The notes beneath the pieces were generated by a model. The model ran no database searches and was not told the origin of the DNA. It saw only the letters and a list, made by a program, of their open reading frames with translations. From contig NZ_VLJN01000009.1 of assembly GCF_007829435.1 (NCBI RefSeq), forward strand, positions 11,367 to 75,366: a stretch of DNA of 64,000 nt, given 5' to 3'. Shown here in pieces: positions 26,695 to 35,689 of this stretch. Origin of the DNA: Cupriavidus gilardii J11. GTDB lineage: Bacteria; Pseudomonadota; Gammaproteobacteria; Burkholderiales; Burkholderiaceae. Each line of letters opens with the position of its first letter. Position 1 is the first letter of the stretch. The translations under genes and the position numbers were made by a program.

Positions 26695-26724
26695 GAAAAA
26701 AGCGCACCGCGCATGAGGTGCGCT
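26695..26724 (-). terminator. rho-independent terminator of the catabolic operon
   Basis: On the minus strand, AGCGCACC and GGTGCGCT form an 8-bp stem with an 8-nt loop, followed by TTTTTTC. It sits 27 bp beyond the stop of the SMP-30 gene. On the plus strand the same stem follows fumC without a U-tract, so the direction served is the minus strand. Confidence 0.8.
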
Positions 26725-26750
26725 GACCGGATATCGCCGCCATCGCAGGC

Positions 26751-27635
26751 TCAGCTGGCGAACAGCGGCTCCTGCATGCCCTTCACGCCCAGACCGGTGA
26801 TCGAAAACAGCGCGCCGGCCAGCGGTTCCTTTTTTCTTTCCTCCTCGTCGAGGAACACCGTGCCGGACGTGACATACATGACGTCGAGGTTCTCGCCGCC
26901 GAATGCGCACATGGTCGGATGCGTCACGGGCACCGGGATGAACCGGTCGAGCCTTCCCGTGGGATCGAAGCGGCCGATGGCGCCAGCGCCGATCAACGCT
27001 GCCCAGTAGTACCCCTCGGCGTCGAAGGTCGCGCCATCGACGCGCCAGGGTACATGGCTGGTGTCGAGGAACGGTGTCTTCTCTCGAATCTCGCCGCTGT
27101 CCATGTCCAGCCGATAGCGCCACATGATGTCGCCCCGGCTGTCGCCGAAGATCATGGTCTCGTCGTCCGGGCTGAAGGCCATGCCGTTGGCGACAATAAA
27201 GCCCGTATCCATCCTGCGGCATGTCCGGTCAGGGTCGAGCCGGAAAAGACTGCCGCCGGGGTTGTCATTCCCGGGATCGCGCGAGCCGCACCAGTACCGG
27301 CCACGCCTGTCGCAGCGGCCGTCGTTGAGCCGGTTGTCCGGCTTGTCCGGTTCCGGATCGACAATCAGCGCGTGCTTGCCGCCATCGAGGTCCAGCTTGT
27401 GGAAGCCGGTCTGCAGCGCGGCAATGATGTCCCCCGACCTTGTGAACACATAGGAGCCGATGTTCGCCGGCATCTTCCACGTCGTGACAGATCCATCCGT
27501 CTCCAGCCGGTTGAGCGTCGGCGCGCGCGTATCCACCCAATACAGGCGCTGCTCAACCGGATGCCATACCGGCGTTTCGCCAACGATGTTCCGGCATTCG
27601 GCGACGACCTTGATCTCGTGGTCATTCTTTTTCAT
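26751..27635 (-). CDS. SMP-30/gluconolactonase-family lactonase
   Basis: 294-aa six-bladed beta-propeller hydrolase of the SMP-30/LRE family, usually a metal-dependent lactonase. Metal-site residues lie in NIVGETPVWHP (Glu), RLNDGRCDRRGRYWCGS (Asn/Asp) and FSPDDETMIFGDSRG (Asp). WRVDGATFDAEGYYWAAL supplies the last metal ligand. Last gene of the long minus-strand operon, 6 bp after the Bug receptor. It may open a lactone produced from a hydroxyacid in the pathway. The terminal gene position and the terminator downstream support membership. Confidence 0.9.
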   Translation of the reverse strand: MKKNDHEIKVVAECRNIVGETPVWHPVEQRLYWVDTRAPTLNRLETDGSVTTWKMPANIGSYVFTRSGDIIAALQTGFHKLDLDGGKHALIVDPEPDKPDNRLNDGRCDRRGRYWCGSRDPGNDNPGGSLFRLDPDRTCRRMDTGFIVANGMAFSPDDETMIFGDSRGDIMWRYRLDMDSGEIREKTPFLDTSHVPWRVDGATFDAEGYYWAALIGAGAIGRFDPTGRLDRFIPVPVTHPTMCAFGGENLDVMYVTSGTVFLDEEERKKEPLAGALFSITGLGVKGMQEPLFAS

Positions 27636-27641
27636 TGCGGC

Positions 27642-28601
27642 CTACTCCGGCTTGATATCCATCTTCTTCGCCTGGGCGATTTGCGCCGCGAACGAATCCA
27701 TCGCGAGTTTCGTGAACGCGTCCTGATCGCGGTATGTGATCTGCTGCTGGAGGGTGCTCATCTGGGCCTTGAAGGACTCCGACTCCACGGTCTTGCGGCA
27801 GAGCTCGCCCAGGCGTGCCTTCACCTGCGCGCTCACGCCCTTCGGCGCGAATACGCCCACCTGGGCGGGGTCCAGCGACGGCAAGCCCGCTTCCTTCAGT
27901 GTCGGGGCATCGATACCGGGGACGCGCTCGTTTGCCACCACACCGAGAATGCGCACCGGTTTGCCGCGGCTGCCATTCAGTGTCCCGATGGCGAAATCAA
28001 GCCGCCTGGCCATCAATTCGGGATAGATCGGTGCCTCTCCCTTGTACGGCACTTCCACTGCCTGCAATTGCAGCGTATCGAGCAGATTGCGCCCCACCAT
28101 ATTGCCCAGGCTGTTCGGACCGAAATGGCCATAGCTGAGCTTGCCGGGCTTGGCCTTGATATCGGCAATCAGTTCCTGGATCGTCTTGTAGGGGGATTCC
28201 GCCGGCACCATGACGGTAAAGACGTTGTCGTACACCTTGCAGATGTACTGGAAATCCTTGGCCCCATAGCCGGGATGACGCATGGTGTAGCTGACGGCCG
28301 CGATCGGCGTGATCGGACCGAAGCCGATCGTATATCCATCCGGCTTCGCGCGCGCCACCAGCTGGGCGCCGATCATGCCCGATGCGCCTTCCCGGTTCAT
28401 CACGACGAAATTCGCGCCGGACACCTCCGAGATGGATCGTGCGAAGGCGCGTGCGGTGGCGTCGATGATGCCGCCAGCCGACCAGCCCACGAGCACTTGC
28501 ACGGGCTGATCGGGATACGTCTGCGCCGCCACGGGCGACGCGGCCAATATGCCCGCCAGCGCGGCGCAGGCGAGCGTGGAAAACGTGGTCTTGTATTGCA
28601 A
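27642..28601 (-). CDS. Bug-family tripartite tricarboxylate transporter receptor (first)
   Basis: About 319-aa periplasmic solute receptor of the Bug/TctC family. Signal peptide FSTLACAALAGILAASPVAAQ is followed by TYPDQPVQVLVGWSAGGIID, the family N terminus that binds a carboxylate through water-mediated contacts. The middle has AQLVARAKPDGYTIGFGPI and VEVPYKGEAPIYPELMARRL. I chose TTG at 28601 because GGAGGAG lies six bases before it; the ATG at 28616 lies before this ribosome site. No TctA/TctB membrane genes are in the window, as is common for burkholderial Bug genes. A dicarboxylate or similar acid is the probable ligand. Confidence 0.9.
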   Translation of the reverse strand: MQYKTTFSTLACAALAGILAASPVAAQTYPDQPVQVLVGWSAGGIIDATARAFARSISEVSGANFVVMNREGASGMIGAQLVARAKPDGYTIGFGPITPIAAVSYTMRHPGYGAKDFQYICKVYDNVFTVMVPAESPYKTIQELIADIKAKPGKLSYGHFGPNSLGNMVGRNLLDTLQLQAVEVPYKGEAPIYPELMARRLDFAIGTLNGSRGKPVRILGVVANERVPGIDAPTLKEAGLPSLDPAQVGVFAPKGVSAQVKARLGELCRKTVESESFKAQMSTLQQQITYRDQDAFTKLAMDSFAAQIAQAKKMDIKPE

Positions 28602-28644
28602 GGCTGTCTCCTCCATTGCTGGATCGATTATGGGAATGGCTCGG

Positions 28645-29391
28645 CTAGATGCCGGTATTGCCGACCGTCAACCCGCCGCAGACATACAGCACCTGTCCCG
28701 TCACGAAAGACGCCTGCTCCGATGCGAAAAAGCCGACGGCATGCGCGACGTCGCGCGGCTCGCCGATCCGCTTCACGGGGATCCCCGCGACGATGGCCTT
28801 CGTGGTGGGGCTGTCGGGCGGATTGGAGCGAGCGAACAGTTCCGTGTTGATCGGACCGGGCCCCACGGCATTCACGGTGATGCCATGCTGGCCAAGCTCC
28901 AGCGCCCAGGTCCGTGTCAGGCTGATCAGGCCCGCCTTCGTGGCGCCGTATATGGAGCGCCCTTCCTTGCCGAGCGCGGCGCGGCTGGTGATATTGACGA
29001 TGCGGCCCCAGCGCGCGCGCTTCATGGCGGGCAGCGCCGCCTGCGCGCATAGCAGGGCCGCCCGCAGGTTCGTGTTGTTGAGCCGGTCAAACGCTTCCAC
29101 CGTGACTTGTTCCAGCCGCAACGGACCGCCCACTGCCGCGTTGTTGACAACGCAGAGGATCTCCTCTTCCCTGGTGAGGCTCTCCAGCGTGCCGGCAAGC
29201 GCATCGGCATCCGACAGGTCGACCTGCACGTGCCGTGACCGCTCGACCGCGGCCGCGGGCGCGTCACGGTCCAGATTGATCACGGACATGCCGGCGCCCG
29301 TCAGTTCCCTGATGATTTCCGCGCCGATGCCGCGGCTGCCCCCCGTCACGAGGGCCGTGCGGCCTCTCGCGTTGCTTGCTGTCGTTGCCAT
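28645..29391 (-). CDS. short-chain dehydrogenase/reductase (first)
   Basis: 248-aa classical SDR. The NAD(P)-binding TGGSRGIG lies at residues 16-23, the NNAAVGG motif near 83-89, a catalytic Ser in NITSRAALG and the catalytic Tyr/Lys in YGATKAG. The C-terminal phrase FVTGQVLYVCGGLTVG is typical of FabG-like enzymes acting on 3-hydroxyacyl or hydroxyacid substrates. Asp after the second beta strand (NLDRDAP) suggests NAD preference. Position between the Bug receptor and an MmgE/PrpD gene suggests oxidation of a hydroxyacid or hydroxyacyl-CoA in the pathway. Confidence 0.9.
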   Translation of the reverse strand: MATTASNARGRTALVTGGSRGIGAEIIRELTGAGMSVINLDRDAPAAAVERSRHVQVDLSDADALAGTLESLTREEEILCVVNNAAVGGPLRLEQVTVEAFDRLNNTNLRAALLCAQAALPAMKRARWGRIVNITSRAALGKEGRSIYGATKAGLISLTRTWALELGQHGITVNAVGPGPINTELFARSNPPDSPTTKAIVAGIPVKRIGEPRDVAHAVGFFASEQASFVTGQVLYVCGGLTVGNTGI

Positions 29392-29417
29392 GGTGTTGTC
29401 TTCTCCTTTGCCCGCCG

Positions 29418-30752
29418 CTACAGCGTCGGCTGTTCTTCCAGTCGCGCGAGCCGCGCGTAGAGGTCGGTCGCGTCACCCACATAGCCGCCGTACGCCAGGC
29501 AATCGAGGAACTTGGCCTTGATGGCCGCCTCGGCAAGCGGATTCTGGGCGTGGCCGCTGGCGCGATGCACCGCGTTCGACCGCGTCGTGCCGTCCTTGCC
29601 GACCAGGGTCACGCGGTCTTCGTATGCCGCGCCGGGTGTCTCCGGGTCATAGCGCTCATCGATGACGACGCGCACGCGGCGCATCAGCGCCTGGATGTCC
29701 GGCCTCAGCACGAACTCGTCGGTAAGTTCGAGCAGACCGACCTTCCCGCTCACCACGGCGCAGGCCATCGCAAACTGCATGCTGAACTTCGCGGCGAGCG
29801 CGGTTTGCGGCTGGGCGTTGCGCAGCGCCAGCGCATGCTCCCTGCTGAGCGTTACCTCGATCCGTTCGACGGCGTCAGCGACGACGGCCTGCTCCTGCAG
29901 CATCGACAGCACAGCGTCCAGCGCGCGGTGGGTGTAGTAGCAGGTCGGATATTTCTTGAGATTGACGCGGCGCTTCGGCAGTTGCCACAGGGTTCCCAGT
30001 CCATCGGCCGCGCGCGTCGTATCGACCTTCCCTTCCGGGGATACCGCCATCAGGAAGCCGCGCGGGTGCTCGATGGCATCGGGCGATGCAGTAAAGCCGA
30101 CCCTGGCCAGCCGTGCCGCCACGACACCGGCCTGCGCCGCGCGCCCCACATGGAAGGATTTCGACATGGCGCCGAAGTTGGACATCAGCCCGGCGCTCTG
30201 GCTTGCGGCCAGGCCCAATGCATGGGCCGCCTTGCCGGCGTCGAGACCGTACAGCACCGCGGCCGACGCCGCCGCCGCAATGGCACCGAAGATGCCGGTC
30301 GGGTGCCATCCCTTCATCTGGTGGAAGCCGGATTCGCGGTCGACAAGCTCCGCCCAGACTTCATAGCCGCCGACATAGGCATCCACCATCGCCGCACCGG
30401 ACGCTTTCACCTCGTCCGCGATCGCCAGGATTGCCGGGATCAACACCGCGCTCGGATGTCCGCGCAGGCACGAGTCGTCATAGTCCAGTACGTGGGCCGC
30501 GATGCCGTTGAGCATCGCCGCGTCGGCCACGCCCGCCCGCTGGTCGGAGAACCACAGGCGCGACGATCCCGCGGCCTCCGGTTGAAACACCTGCATGGCC
30601 AGCGTGACCGCTTCGTCCCGACTGCCGGCCACCATGCAGCCGATGCAATCGATCATCCCTTCCTTCGCGGCCTGCCGCACGTTGTCCGGCGCGCCCTGCG
30701 ATGCCACCTTCGCGAGGAAGCCCCCCAGCTCCTGGGTCAGTCCTTGAACCAT
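29418..30752 (-). CDS. MmgE/PrpD family protein (first)
   Basis: 444-aa member of the MmgE/PrpD family, which includes 2-methylcitrate dehydratase, iminodisuccinate epimerase and cis-aconitate decarboxylase-like enzymes. Features are the all-alpha N-terminal domain (DCIGCMVAGSRDEAVTLAMQ), the phrase HVLDYDDSCLRGHPSAVLIP near 90, GFHQMKGWHPTGIFGAIAAA, and the C-terminal domain with VEVTLSREHALALRN. No metal-binding residues are diagnostic. A PrpD-type gene also occurs in the itaconate gene set of P. aeruginosa. The stop is 26 bp before the next start. Confidence 0.88.
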   Translation of the reverse strand: MVQGLTQELGGFLAKVASQGAPDNVRQAAKEGMIDCIGCMVAGSRDEAVTLAMQVFQPEAAGSSRLWFSDQRAGVADAAMLNGIAAHVLDYDDSCLRGHPSAVLIPAILAIADEVKASGAAMVDAYVGGYEVWAELVDRESGFHQMKGWHPTGIFGAIAAAASAAVLYGLDAGKAAHALGLAASQSAGLMSNFGAMSKSFHVGRAAQAGVVAARLARVGFTASPDAIEHPRGFLMAVSPEGKVDTTRAADGLGTLWQLPKRRVNLKKYPTCYYTHRALDAVLSMLQEQAVVADAVERIEVTLSREHALALRNAQPQTALAAKFSMQFAMACAVVSGKVGLLELTDEFVLRPDIQALMRRVRVVIDERYDPETPGAAYEDRVTLVGKDGTTRSNAVHRASGHAQNPLAEAAIKAKFLDCLAYGGYVGDATDLYARLARLEEQPTL

Positions 30753-30773
30753 CGTCGTCCCCTTGTTCTATAT

Positions 30774-31535
30774 TCAGATCATCACGGCGCCGCCGTTGAT
30801 GTCGATGGTCGCACCGGTGATGAAGCCGGCTGCATCGCTTGCCAGGAACGCGGCCAATGCGCCCACCTCTTCCGGCTTGCCCATGCGGCCAACCGGAATG
30901 CTGGCCACCATTCGGGCCTGCACCTCGGGCGCGGAGCCGCTGGTCATCGGGGTTTCGATGCGTCCCGGTGCCAGGGCATTGACGGTGATGCCATGCGGTG
31001 CAAAATCCTTGGCCAGCGAGCGCGTGAACCCGAGCATTCCGGACTTCGTCGTCACGTAGTGAATGGCCGCCACGCCGCCCGGCGATCTGCCACCCTTCGA
31101 TGAGATATTCACGATGCGGCCCCACCGGTTCTTCACCATGCCGGGCAGCACAAGCTGGCTGAGGCGGAACGGCGCGGTGATATTGACCTTCAGGACCAGA
31201 TCCCACTCGTCGAGCGACACGTCGATCGTCTCTACCCGCTTGCCGTTGCGCTTGGGCGAGATCCCCGCGTTGTTGACGAGAATCGCCACACGCTCCCATG
31301 CATCGCCAAGCCGCTGCGGCAATTGAGCGATCTGCTCGTCCTTCGCGAGATCGAGTTCGATGCCGCGCGCACGGATGCCTGCGGCGTTGAGCCTTGCCAC
31401 GGCCTCATCGAGCGCGGCACGCTGGATATCCAGCAGCACGACCTCGTGTCCCGCGCGCCCCAGCGCCTCGGCGATCGCATAGCCGATGCCCATGGCGGCA
31501 CCCGTGACAATGGCAATTCTTTCCTCTGCCCTCAT
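30774..31535 (-). CDS. short-chain dehydrogenase/reductase (second)
   Basis: 253-aa classical SDR with TGAAMGIG at residues 11-18, LVNNAGISPKRNGK, catalytic Ser in NISSKGGRS, YVTTKSG as the Tyr/Lys motif and the C-terminal FITGATIDINGGAVMI. It is clearly a different enzyme from the SDR at 28645 (low similarity outside the motifs). Asp in VLLDIQRAAL suggests NAD(H). It lies directly between the OYE gene (4 bp apart) and the MmgE/PrpD gene, so the operon has two dehydrogenase steps. Confidence 0.9.
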   Translation of the reverse strand: MRAEERIAIVTGAAMGIGYAIAEALGRAGHEVVLLDIQRAALDEAVARLNAAGIRARGIELDLAKDEQIAQLPQRLGDAWERVAILVNNAGISPKRNGKRVETIDVSLDEWDLVLKVNITAPFRLSQLVLPGMVKNRWGRIVNISSKGGRSPGGVAAIHYVTTKSGMLGFTRSLAKDFAPHGITVNALAPGRIETPMTSGSAPEVQARMVASIPVGRMGKPEEVGALAAFLASDAAGFITGATIDINGGAVMI

Positions 31536-31539
31536 TGGA

Positions 31540-32730
31540 TCAGTCTCCCCTCGGTGTCATGTCGGCCGCGCGCCCGATCCCGTCCCGGCGCGTCGACAGA
31601 TGGTCTTCGAATCCCGCTTCGGCGCGCTTCTTCAGCCAGTACCCATAGCTCGGCGGCACCTTCGAGTAAGCATCCGCGACCCCCAGCTTCACCGCGGCAT
31701 CCAGCACCCAGTGCGGGTTGTGCAGCAGCTCGCGGCCAACGCCGATAAGGTCCGCCCGCGCTTCCTGCAACACGGCCTCGGCCTGATCCGCATGCATGAT
31801 CAATCCAACCGCCATGGTCAGAATGCCGCTTTCCCGGCGGATCCTTTCCGCGTAGGGCACCTGATAGCCGAAGCCTTGCGGCGTGGCGTGCGATACGATG
31901 GATTGCGGCGTCATGCCGCCGCTGCTGCAGTCCACCACGTCCACGCCGCGCTCCTTGAGCACGCACGCCAGCGCGACGCTGTCATCCAGCGACCAGCCAT
32001 CTTCGTCAACCGCCGAGGTGCGATAGAACAGCGGCATGTCGTCCGGCAACGCGCGACGCACCTCGTCGACGACTTCGATCACGAAGCGCATGCGGTTGGC
32101 GAGCGAGCCGCCATATTCGTCGGTGCGCTGGTTCGCCGTCGGTGAAAGGAACTGATGAAGGAGGTAGCCATGCGCCCCGTGGATTTCCACCACATCGAAC
32201 CCCGCCTGCACCGCGCGTCTTGCCGCCTGGCCCCACGCCTCGACCTGGGACTGGATGTCGGCCCTGGACATGGCTCTCGGCACCGAAGCGCGAGGGCTGT
32301 GCGCGATGGCGCTGGGACCGATGATTTCCCACGGCTCGCCATGGTCCACGCCCGGACATTGATCCATCGGGGCGCGCCCTTCCCATGGAAGCGTGTTGCG
32401 CGCCTTCCGGCCCGAGTGCCCCAACTGGATGCCCGCTACCGCGCCAAATCGGTGGAGCACCGACGTCACCTGCCGCATGCCGTCGATGAAGTCGTCCTTC
32501 CACAGGCCCAGGTCGTTGGGCGTGGTGCATCCGCGGGGATCGACTTTCGTCGATTCCATGAAGACCAGACCCACGCCGCCGATCGCATACTTGGCAAGGT
32601 GGGCCACATGCCACTCGTTGATATAGCCGTTGGTTGCCGAGTAGGTCAGCATCGGCGGCAACACAATGCGATTGCGCAACCGGACACCGCGCAACGCGAT
32701 CGGCGAAAAGAGGATGGGATGCGGCGTCAT
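31540..32730 (-). CDS. NADH:flavin oxidoreductase (old yellow enzyme family)
   Basis: 396-aa FMN-dependent TIM-barrel ene-reductase of the NamA/YqjM-like or 2,4-dienoyl-CoA reductase N-domain class. Seen are the N-terminal LRNRIVLPPMLTYSATNGY, GIQLGHSGRKARN (FMN contacts), the HGAHGYLLHQFLSP active-site loop and TDEYGGSLANRMRFVIEVV. The C-terminal FeS and NAD domains of dienoyl-CoA reductases are missing. I chose ATG at 32730 because TGAGG lies before it and the CoA-transferase gene stops 7 bp upstream. It probably reduces or isomerises an alpha,beta-unsaturated intermediate. Confidence 0.88.
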   Translation of the reverse strand: MTPHPILFSPIALRGVRLRNRIVLPPMLTYSATNGYINEWHVAHLAKYAIGGVGLVFMESTKVDPRGCTTPNDLGLWKDDFIDGMRQVTSVLHRFGAVAGIQLGHSGRKARNTLPWEGRAPMDQCPGVDHGEPWEIIGPSAIAHSPRASVPRAMSRADIQSQVEAWGQAARRAVQAGFDVVEIHGAHGYLLHQFLSPTANQRTDEYGGSLANRMRFVIEVVDEVRRALPDDMPLFYRTSAVDEDGWSLDDSVALACVLKERGVDVVDCSSGGMTPQSIVSHATPQGFGYQVPYAERIRRESGILTMAVGLIMHADQAEAVLQEARADLIGVGRELLHNPHWVLDAAVKLGVADAYSKVPPSYGYWLKKRAEAGFEDHLSTRRDGIGRAADMTPRGD

Positions 32731-32737
32731 GGCTGCC

Positions 32738-33904
32738 TCACGCATCCCGGGAGGCAACCGCCGCGATCTGCGGCAACAGTTCGGCCGTGTGTTGCCCCAG
32801 CGCCGGAGCCCCGAGCCGGTAAGGCGGGCGCTCCCCGTCGAATGTGATCGGCAACCCCACGGTCGGGAACGCGCCGTCAGGCCCCTGCTGGATCATGCCG
32901 AGCGCCTGCGTCTGCGCGTCCTTCACGACCTGTTCGATGGTCTGCACCGGGGCGTTGGGCACGCCGGCGGCATCGAGAACCGCGGAAAGCTGTACCGAGT
33001 CGTGCCGCGCGGCAAACGCTTCGATGATCGGAATCAATTCCTGCTGATTGCGCACGCGTGCCGCGTTGGTGCGGAACCGCTCGTCGGTGGCCAGTTCCTC
33101 CCGCCCCATCGCCTTGGCGAGCTTGGCAAAGAGGCCGTCGTTGCCGGCGCCGACCACCACCCAGCCGTCGGTTGTCTTGAACGCCTGATAGGGAACGATG
33201 CCTGCCGCGCCCGAGCCCTGCGGCAATTGCGGCTTGCCGCTCATCTGCTGCCGGCAGATTGGCGTGGCGGTCCATGCCAGCGCGGTCTCGAACAGCGAGG
33301 TGCGGATATGGGTGCCGACGCCGGTGCGGCGACGTTCGATCAGCGCACCCATTACCCCGATGGCGCCCCACATGCCAGAGCCCATATCGATGATGGACAC
33401 GCCCACGCGGATCGGCGGACGGTCGGGGCTTTCGCCCGTGATGCTCATCATGCCGCCGTAGGCCTGCATCAGCGGGTCATAGCCGGGCTTGGCCGCCATC
33501 GGCCCTTCGTGACCGAACGCGCCGATCTCACAGTAGATGAGCGCCGGGTTCTCGTTGCGCAGGCCGATCGGCCCCACGCCGAGCGCTTCGGCGGCGCCCG
33601 CGCGCATATTGCAGATCACGACATCCGCGCTGTCGATGATCATCCGCCGCAGCGCATCGCGCTGTTGCGGGTCCTGCAAATCCACGGCGACGCTTTGCTT
33701 GTCCCGGTTGAAAGCGGTGAAGTGCGGGCCAGCGCCCTCATGGAAGGGGGGCCCCCAGCCTCGGGCGGCATCGCCCCCGCGCGGGTTCTCCACCTTGATC
33801 AGTTCGGCGCCCATCGACGCCAGGATGAAGCCCGTATACGGCGCCGCGACGCTATGTCCGAGCTCAACGACGGTATACCCCGCGAGCGGTTGCGGATGTG
33901 ACAT
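32738..33904 (-). CDS. CaiB/BaiF family CoA-transferase (Ict-like)
   Basis: 388-aa class III CoA-transferase. Start ATG at 33904 has AGGAGAGGAC directly before it. Typical phrases are YTVVELGHSVAAPYTGFILA, GAELIKVENPRGGDAARGWG, FNRDKQSVAVDL, YCEIGAFGHEGP and VGVSIIDMGSGMWGAIG; the Asp in IIDMG fits the catalytic aspartate that forms the anhydride with the substrate. These enzymes move CoA from succinyl-CoA or another donor to an organic acid. Beside a CitE-type lyase and a hot-dog hydratase, itaconate or a related C5 dicarboxylate is the likeliest acceptor, as for Ict (PA0882) of P. aeruginosa. Specificity cannot be proved from sequence. Confidence 0.9.
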   Translation of the reverse strand: MSHPQPLAGYTVVELGHSVAAPYTGFILASMGAELIKVENPRGGDAARGWGPPFHEGAGPHFTAFNRDKQSVAVDLQDPQQRDALRRMIIDSADVVICNMRAGAAEALGVGPIGLRNENPALIYCEIGAFGHEGPMAAKPGYDPLMQAYGGMMSITGESPDRPPIRVGVSIIDMGSGMWGAIGVMGALIERRRTGVGTHIRTSLFETALAWTATPICRQQMSGKPQLPQGSGAAGIVPYQAFKTTDGWVVVGAGNDGLFAKLAKAMGREELATDERFRTNAARVRNQQELIPIIEAFAARHDSVQLSAVLDAAGVPNAPVQTIEQVVKDAQTQALGMIQQGPDGAFPTVGLPITFDGERPPYRLGAPALGQHTAELLPQIAAVASRDA

Positions 33905-33929
33905 GTCCTCTCCTGTTCTATGCCGCCGG

Positions 33930-34808
33930 TCAGGCGGAACCCTTGGCGCGTTCGAGAATCTGGTAGGCGCGATCGGCAACGGGCTTGTCGACCATGAGGT
34001 CTTCGAACTTCACCGCGCCCACGCCGCGCGACAGCCCTTCCTCGTAGACAGCGAGCATGGCGCGTGCGCGCTCGATGTCGGCACGCGAAGGGCCGAATGC
34101 CTCATTGAGCAGCGGCACCTGCGCCGGGTGCACGCAGGTAGCGCAGGCAAACCCGAGACCGCGCGACCGTTTCAGCATGGCCCTGTAACCGTCGTTGTCC
34201 GCCAGCGCGGAGACGCCGGCCAGCGTGCCGACCGGAAGGATTCCGGCGGCTCTGGCGGCGTGCACGCCCATCATCTTTGCCACGTACAGCGCGTCGGCGG
34301 TGGGCTCGGCATGCAGGTCGGTGGCGAGGTCCTCCCCGCCGACGGCAAGGCCGACCATGCGTGCATGCGCCCGCGCGATGTCGGGCAGCTTCTCCAATGC
34401 CGCGGCCGACTCCACCAGTGCGAGGATCCCGGTCTGTCCCGACGGCATGCCAAGCGCCTGCTCGCGCGCATCGATCAGTTCACTCAGCAGCTGCAGGTGT
34501 TCGGGGCCCATTACCTTCGGCACGACAAGCCCCTTCACGCCCGGCGCGACGGCGGCCTGGATGTCCTCCACGGCCAGATCGAGTTCGCGGTTGATGCGGA
34601 CCAGCACGTCCGCGCCGCCCTGGCCCACCGTCGTCACGGCATTGCCCAGCATGGCCCGCGCGGCGGGCTTGTCCTGCGGCGCGACGGAGTCTTCGAGGTC
34701 CAGGATGATGGCGTCGGCGCCGCGCGTGTGCGCCTTGTCGATAAAGCGCTGACCATTGGCGGGGCAGAACAGCAGCGACCGCCATGCCGGAAGTTGGCGG
34801 GCGCGCAT
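33930..34808 (-). CDS. HpcH/HpaI-CitE family lyase (citramalyl-CoA lyase-like)
   Basis: 292-aa TIM-barrel lyase of the CitE-like group acting on 3-hydroxy-acyl-CoA. Characteristic are SLLFCPANGQRFIDKA, the metal-ligand motif ILDLEDSVAPQDK, RINREL, LVVPKVMGPEHL, ALVESAAALEKLPDIARA and GLAVGGEDLATDL. The start (ATG 34808) overlaps the stop of the hydratase gene by one base (TGATG), implying translational coupling. Citramalyl-CoA lyase splits (S)-citramalyl-CoA to acetyl-CoA and pyruvate; malyl-CoA or methylmalyl-CoA lyase is the alternative. Coupling to the hydratase gene makes sequential reactions likely. Confidence 0.9.
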   Translation of the reverse strand: MRARQLPAWRSLLFCPANGQRFIDKAHTRGADAIILDLEDSVAPQDKPAARAMLGNAVTTVGQGGADVLVRINRELDLAVEDIQAAVAPGVKGLVVPKVMGPEHLQLLSELIDAREQALGMPSGQTGILALVESAAALEKLPDIARAHARMVGLAVGGEDLATDLHAEPTADALYVAKMMGVHAARAAGILPVGTLAGVSALADNDGYRAMLKRSRGLGFACATCVHPAQVPLLNEAFGPSRADIERARAMLAVYEEGLSRGVGAVKFEDLMVDKPVADRAYQILERAKGSA

Positions 34809-35680
34809 CAGGCCGCCCCGAACTTCAGCGTGCAGACCGCCGCCTGGTTGCCGGCATCGTCGCTGGCCCACACGTCCAGCGTGTCTCCGTCCAAGGCGCT
34901 CCCCGACACCACCAGCTTGCCGCCCACGAACAGCGGCTTGACCAGGCGCGCCGTCAACGAGTCGAGCCTGCGGCCGCCGGCGCGCTTCAGCGCCTCTTCG
35001 ATGGCAAGGTGCAGCGTGAGCGCGCCGTTCATCACGCAGCCGGGATAGCCCTCTTCATTGCGCGCGTAATCGGCGTCATAGTGGATGCGATGGCCATTCC
35101 ACGTCAGCGCGGAGTAGCGGAAGACCGTGACCGGATCCATGTCGAAGGACTCGGTCCATGCCGCCTCACGCGCGGGCTCCGCCGCCTTGTCGCTCTGGCT
35201 TGCACCGGTCGGCGCACCGCGATAGACCACTTCCTGCTGTTCGACGACCGCCGGCTTGCCGTCCACCTCGATCGTGTGGCGGACCGTCAGGAACACTAGC
35301 GTGCCGCTGCGGCCCTGCTTCTGTTCGATCCGAGCGATCTCCGACCGCTTGCAAGCGCGGTCACCCACGCGCAACACGCCGGGGAAGGAGACCTTGCGAC
35401 CGACGAACATGCGCCGGGGCAGCGGAATCGGCGGCAGGAAGTCGCCCTTCCGGGGATGGCCATCATGACCGATCTGCGAGCGCCGGGCGTTGGCGGTGAA
35501 GAACATGGAGTACCAGTGCGGCGGTATCACGCTGCCGTGCCGATACTGGCTTTCGTCCTGGTCGAGCATGGCCGCCATGCGGCGCACGGCGGGCAGCGTG
35601 ATTTCATCGTCGACGGAAATCGAGCGGCCGATCCAGTCCGAGAACCGGGCGGCGATGTCTTGATCTTGCGGGGCGGTCAT
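34808..35680 (-). CDS. hot-dog acyl-CoA hydratase (mesaconyl/itaconyl-CoA hydratase-like)
   Basis: 290-aa double hot-dog protein of the HTD2/FAS1-like dehydratase family, which includes mesaconyl-C4-CoA hydratase and itaconyl-CoA hydratase (Ich, PA0878). The N-terminal domain runs to about 140 (with PPHWYSMFFTANARRSQIGH and GRKVSFPGVLRVGDRA). The C-terminal one carries the catalytic DPVTVFRYSALTWNGHRIHY with the hydratase Asp/His pair, then NGALTLHLAIEEAL. It would hydrate the unsaturated CoA thioester into the substrate of the lyase. Adjacent genes overlap or abut: stop overlaps the lyase start, and the acyl-CoA dehydrogenase stop is 9 bp upstream. Confidence 0.88.
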   Translation of the reverse strand: MTAPQDQDIAARFSDWIGRSISVDDEITLPAVRRMAAMLDQDESQYRHGSVIPPHWYSMFFTANARRSQIGHDGHPRKGDFLPPIPLPRRMFVGRKVSFPGVLRVGDRACKRSEIARIEQKQGRSGTLVFLTVRHTIEVDGKPAVVEQQEVVYRGAPTGASQSDKAAEPAREAAWTESFDMDPVTVFRYSALTWNGHRIHYDADYARNEEGYPGCVMNGALTLHLAIEEALKRAGGRRLDSLTARLVKPLFVGGKLVVSGSALDGDTLDVWASDDAGNQAAVCTLKFGAA

Positions 35681-35689
35681 GGCGGCTCC

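Noticed and set aside
26919-28850. Plus-strand open frame of 643 codons opposite the SMP-30 and Bug genes
   Set aside because: It spans two well-supported minus-strand genes and resembles no protein.
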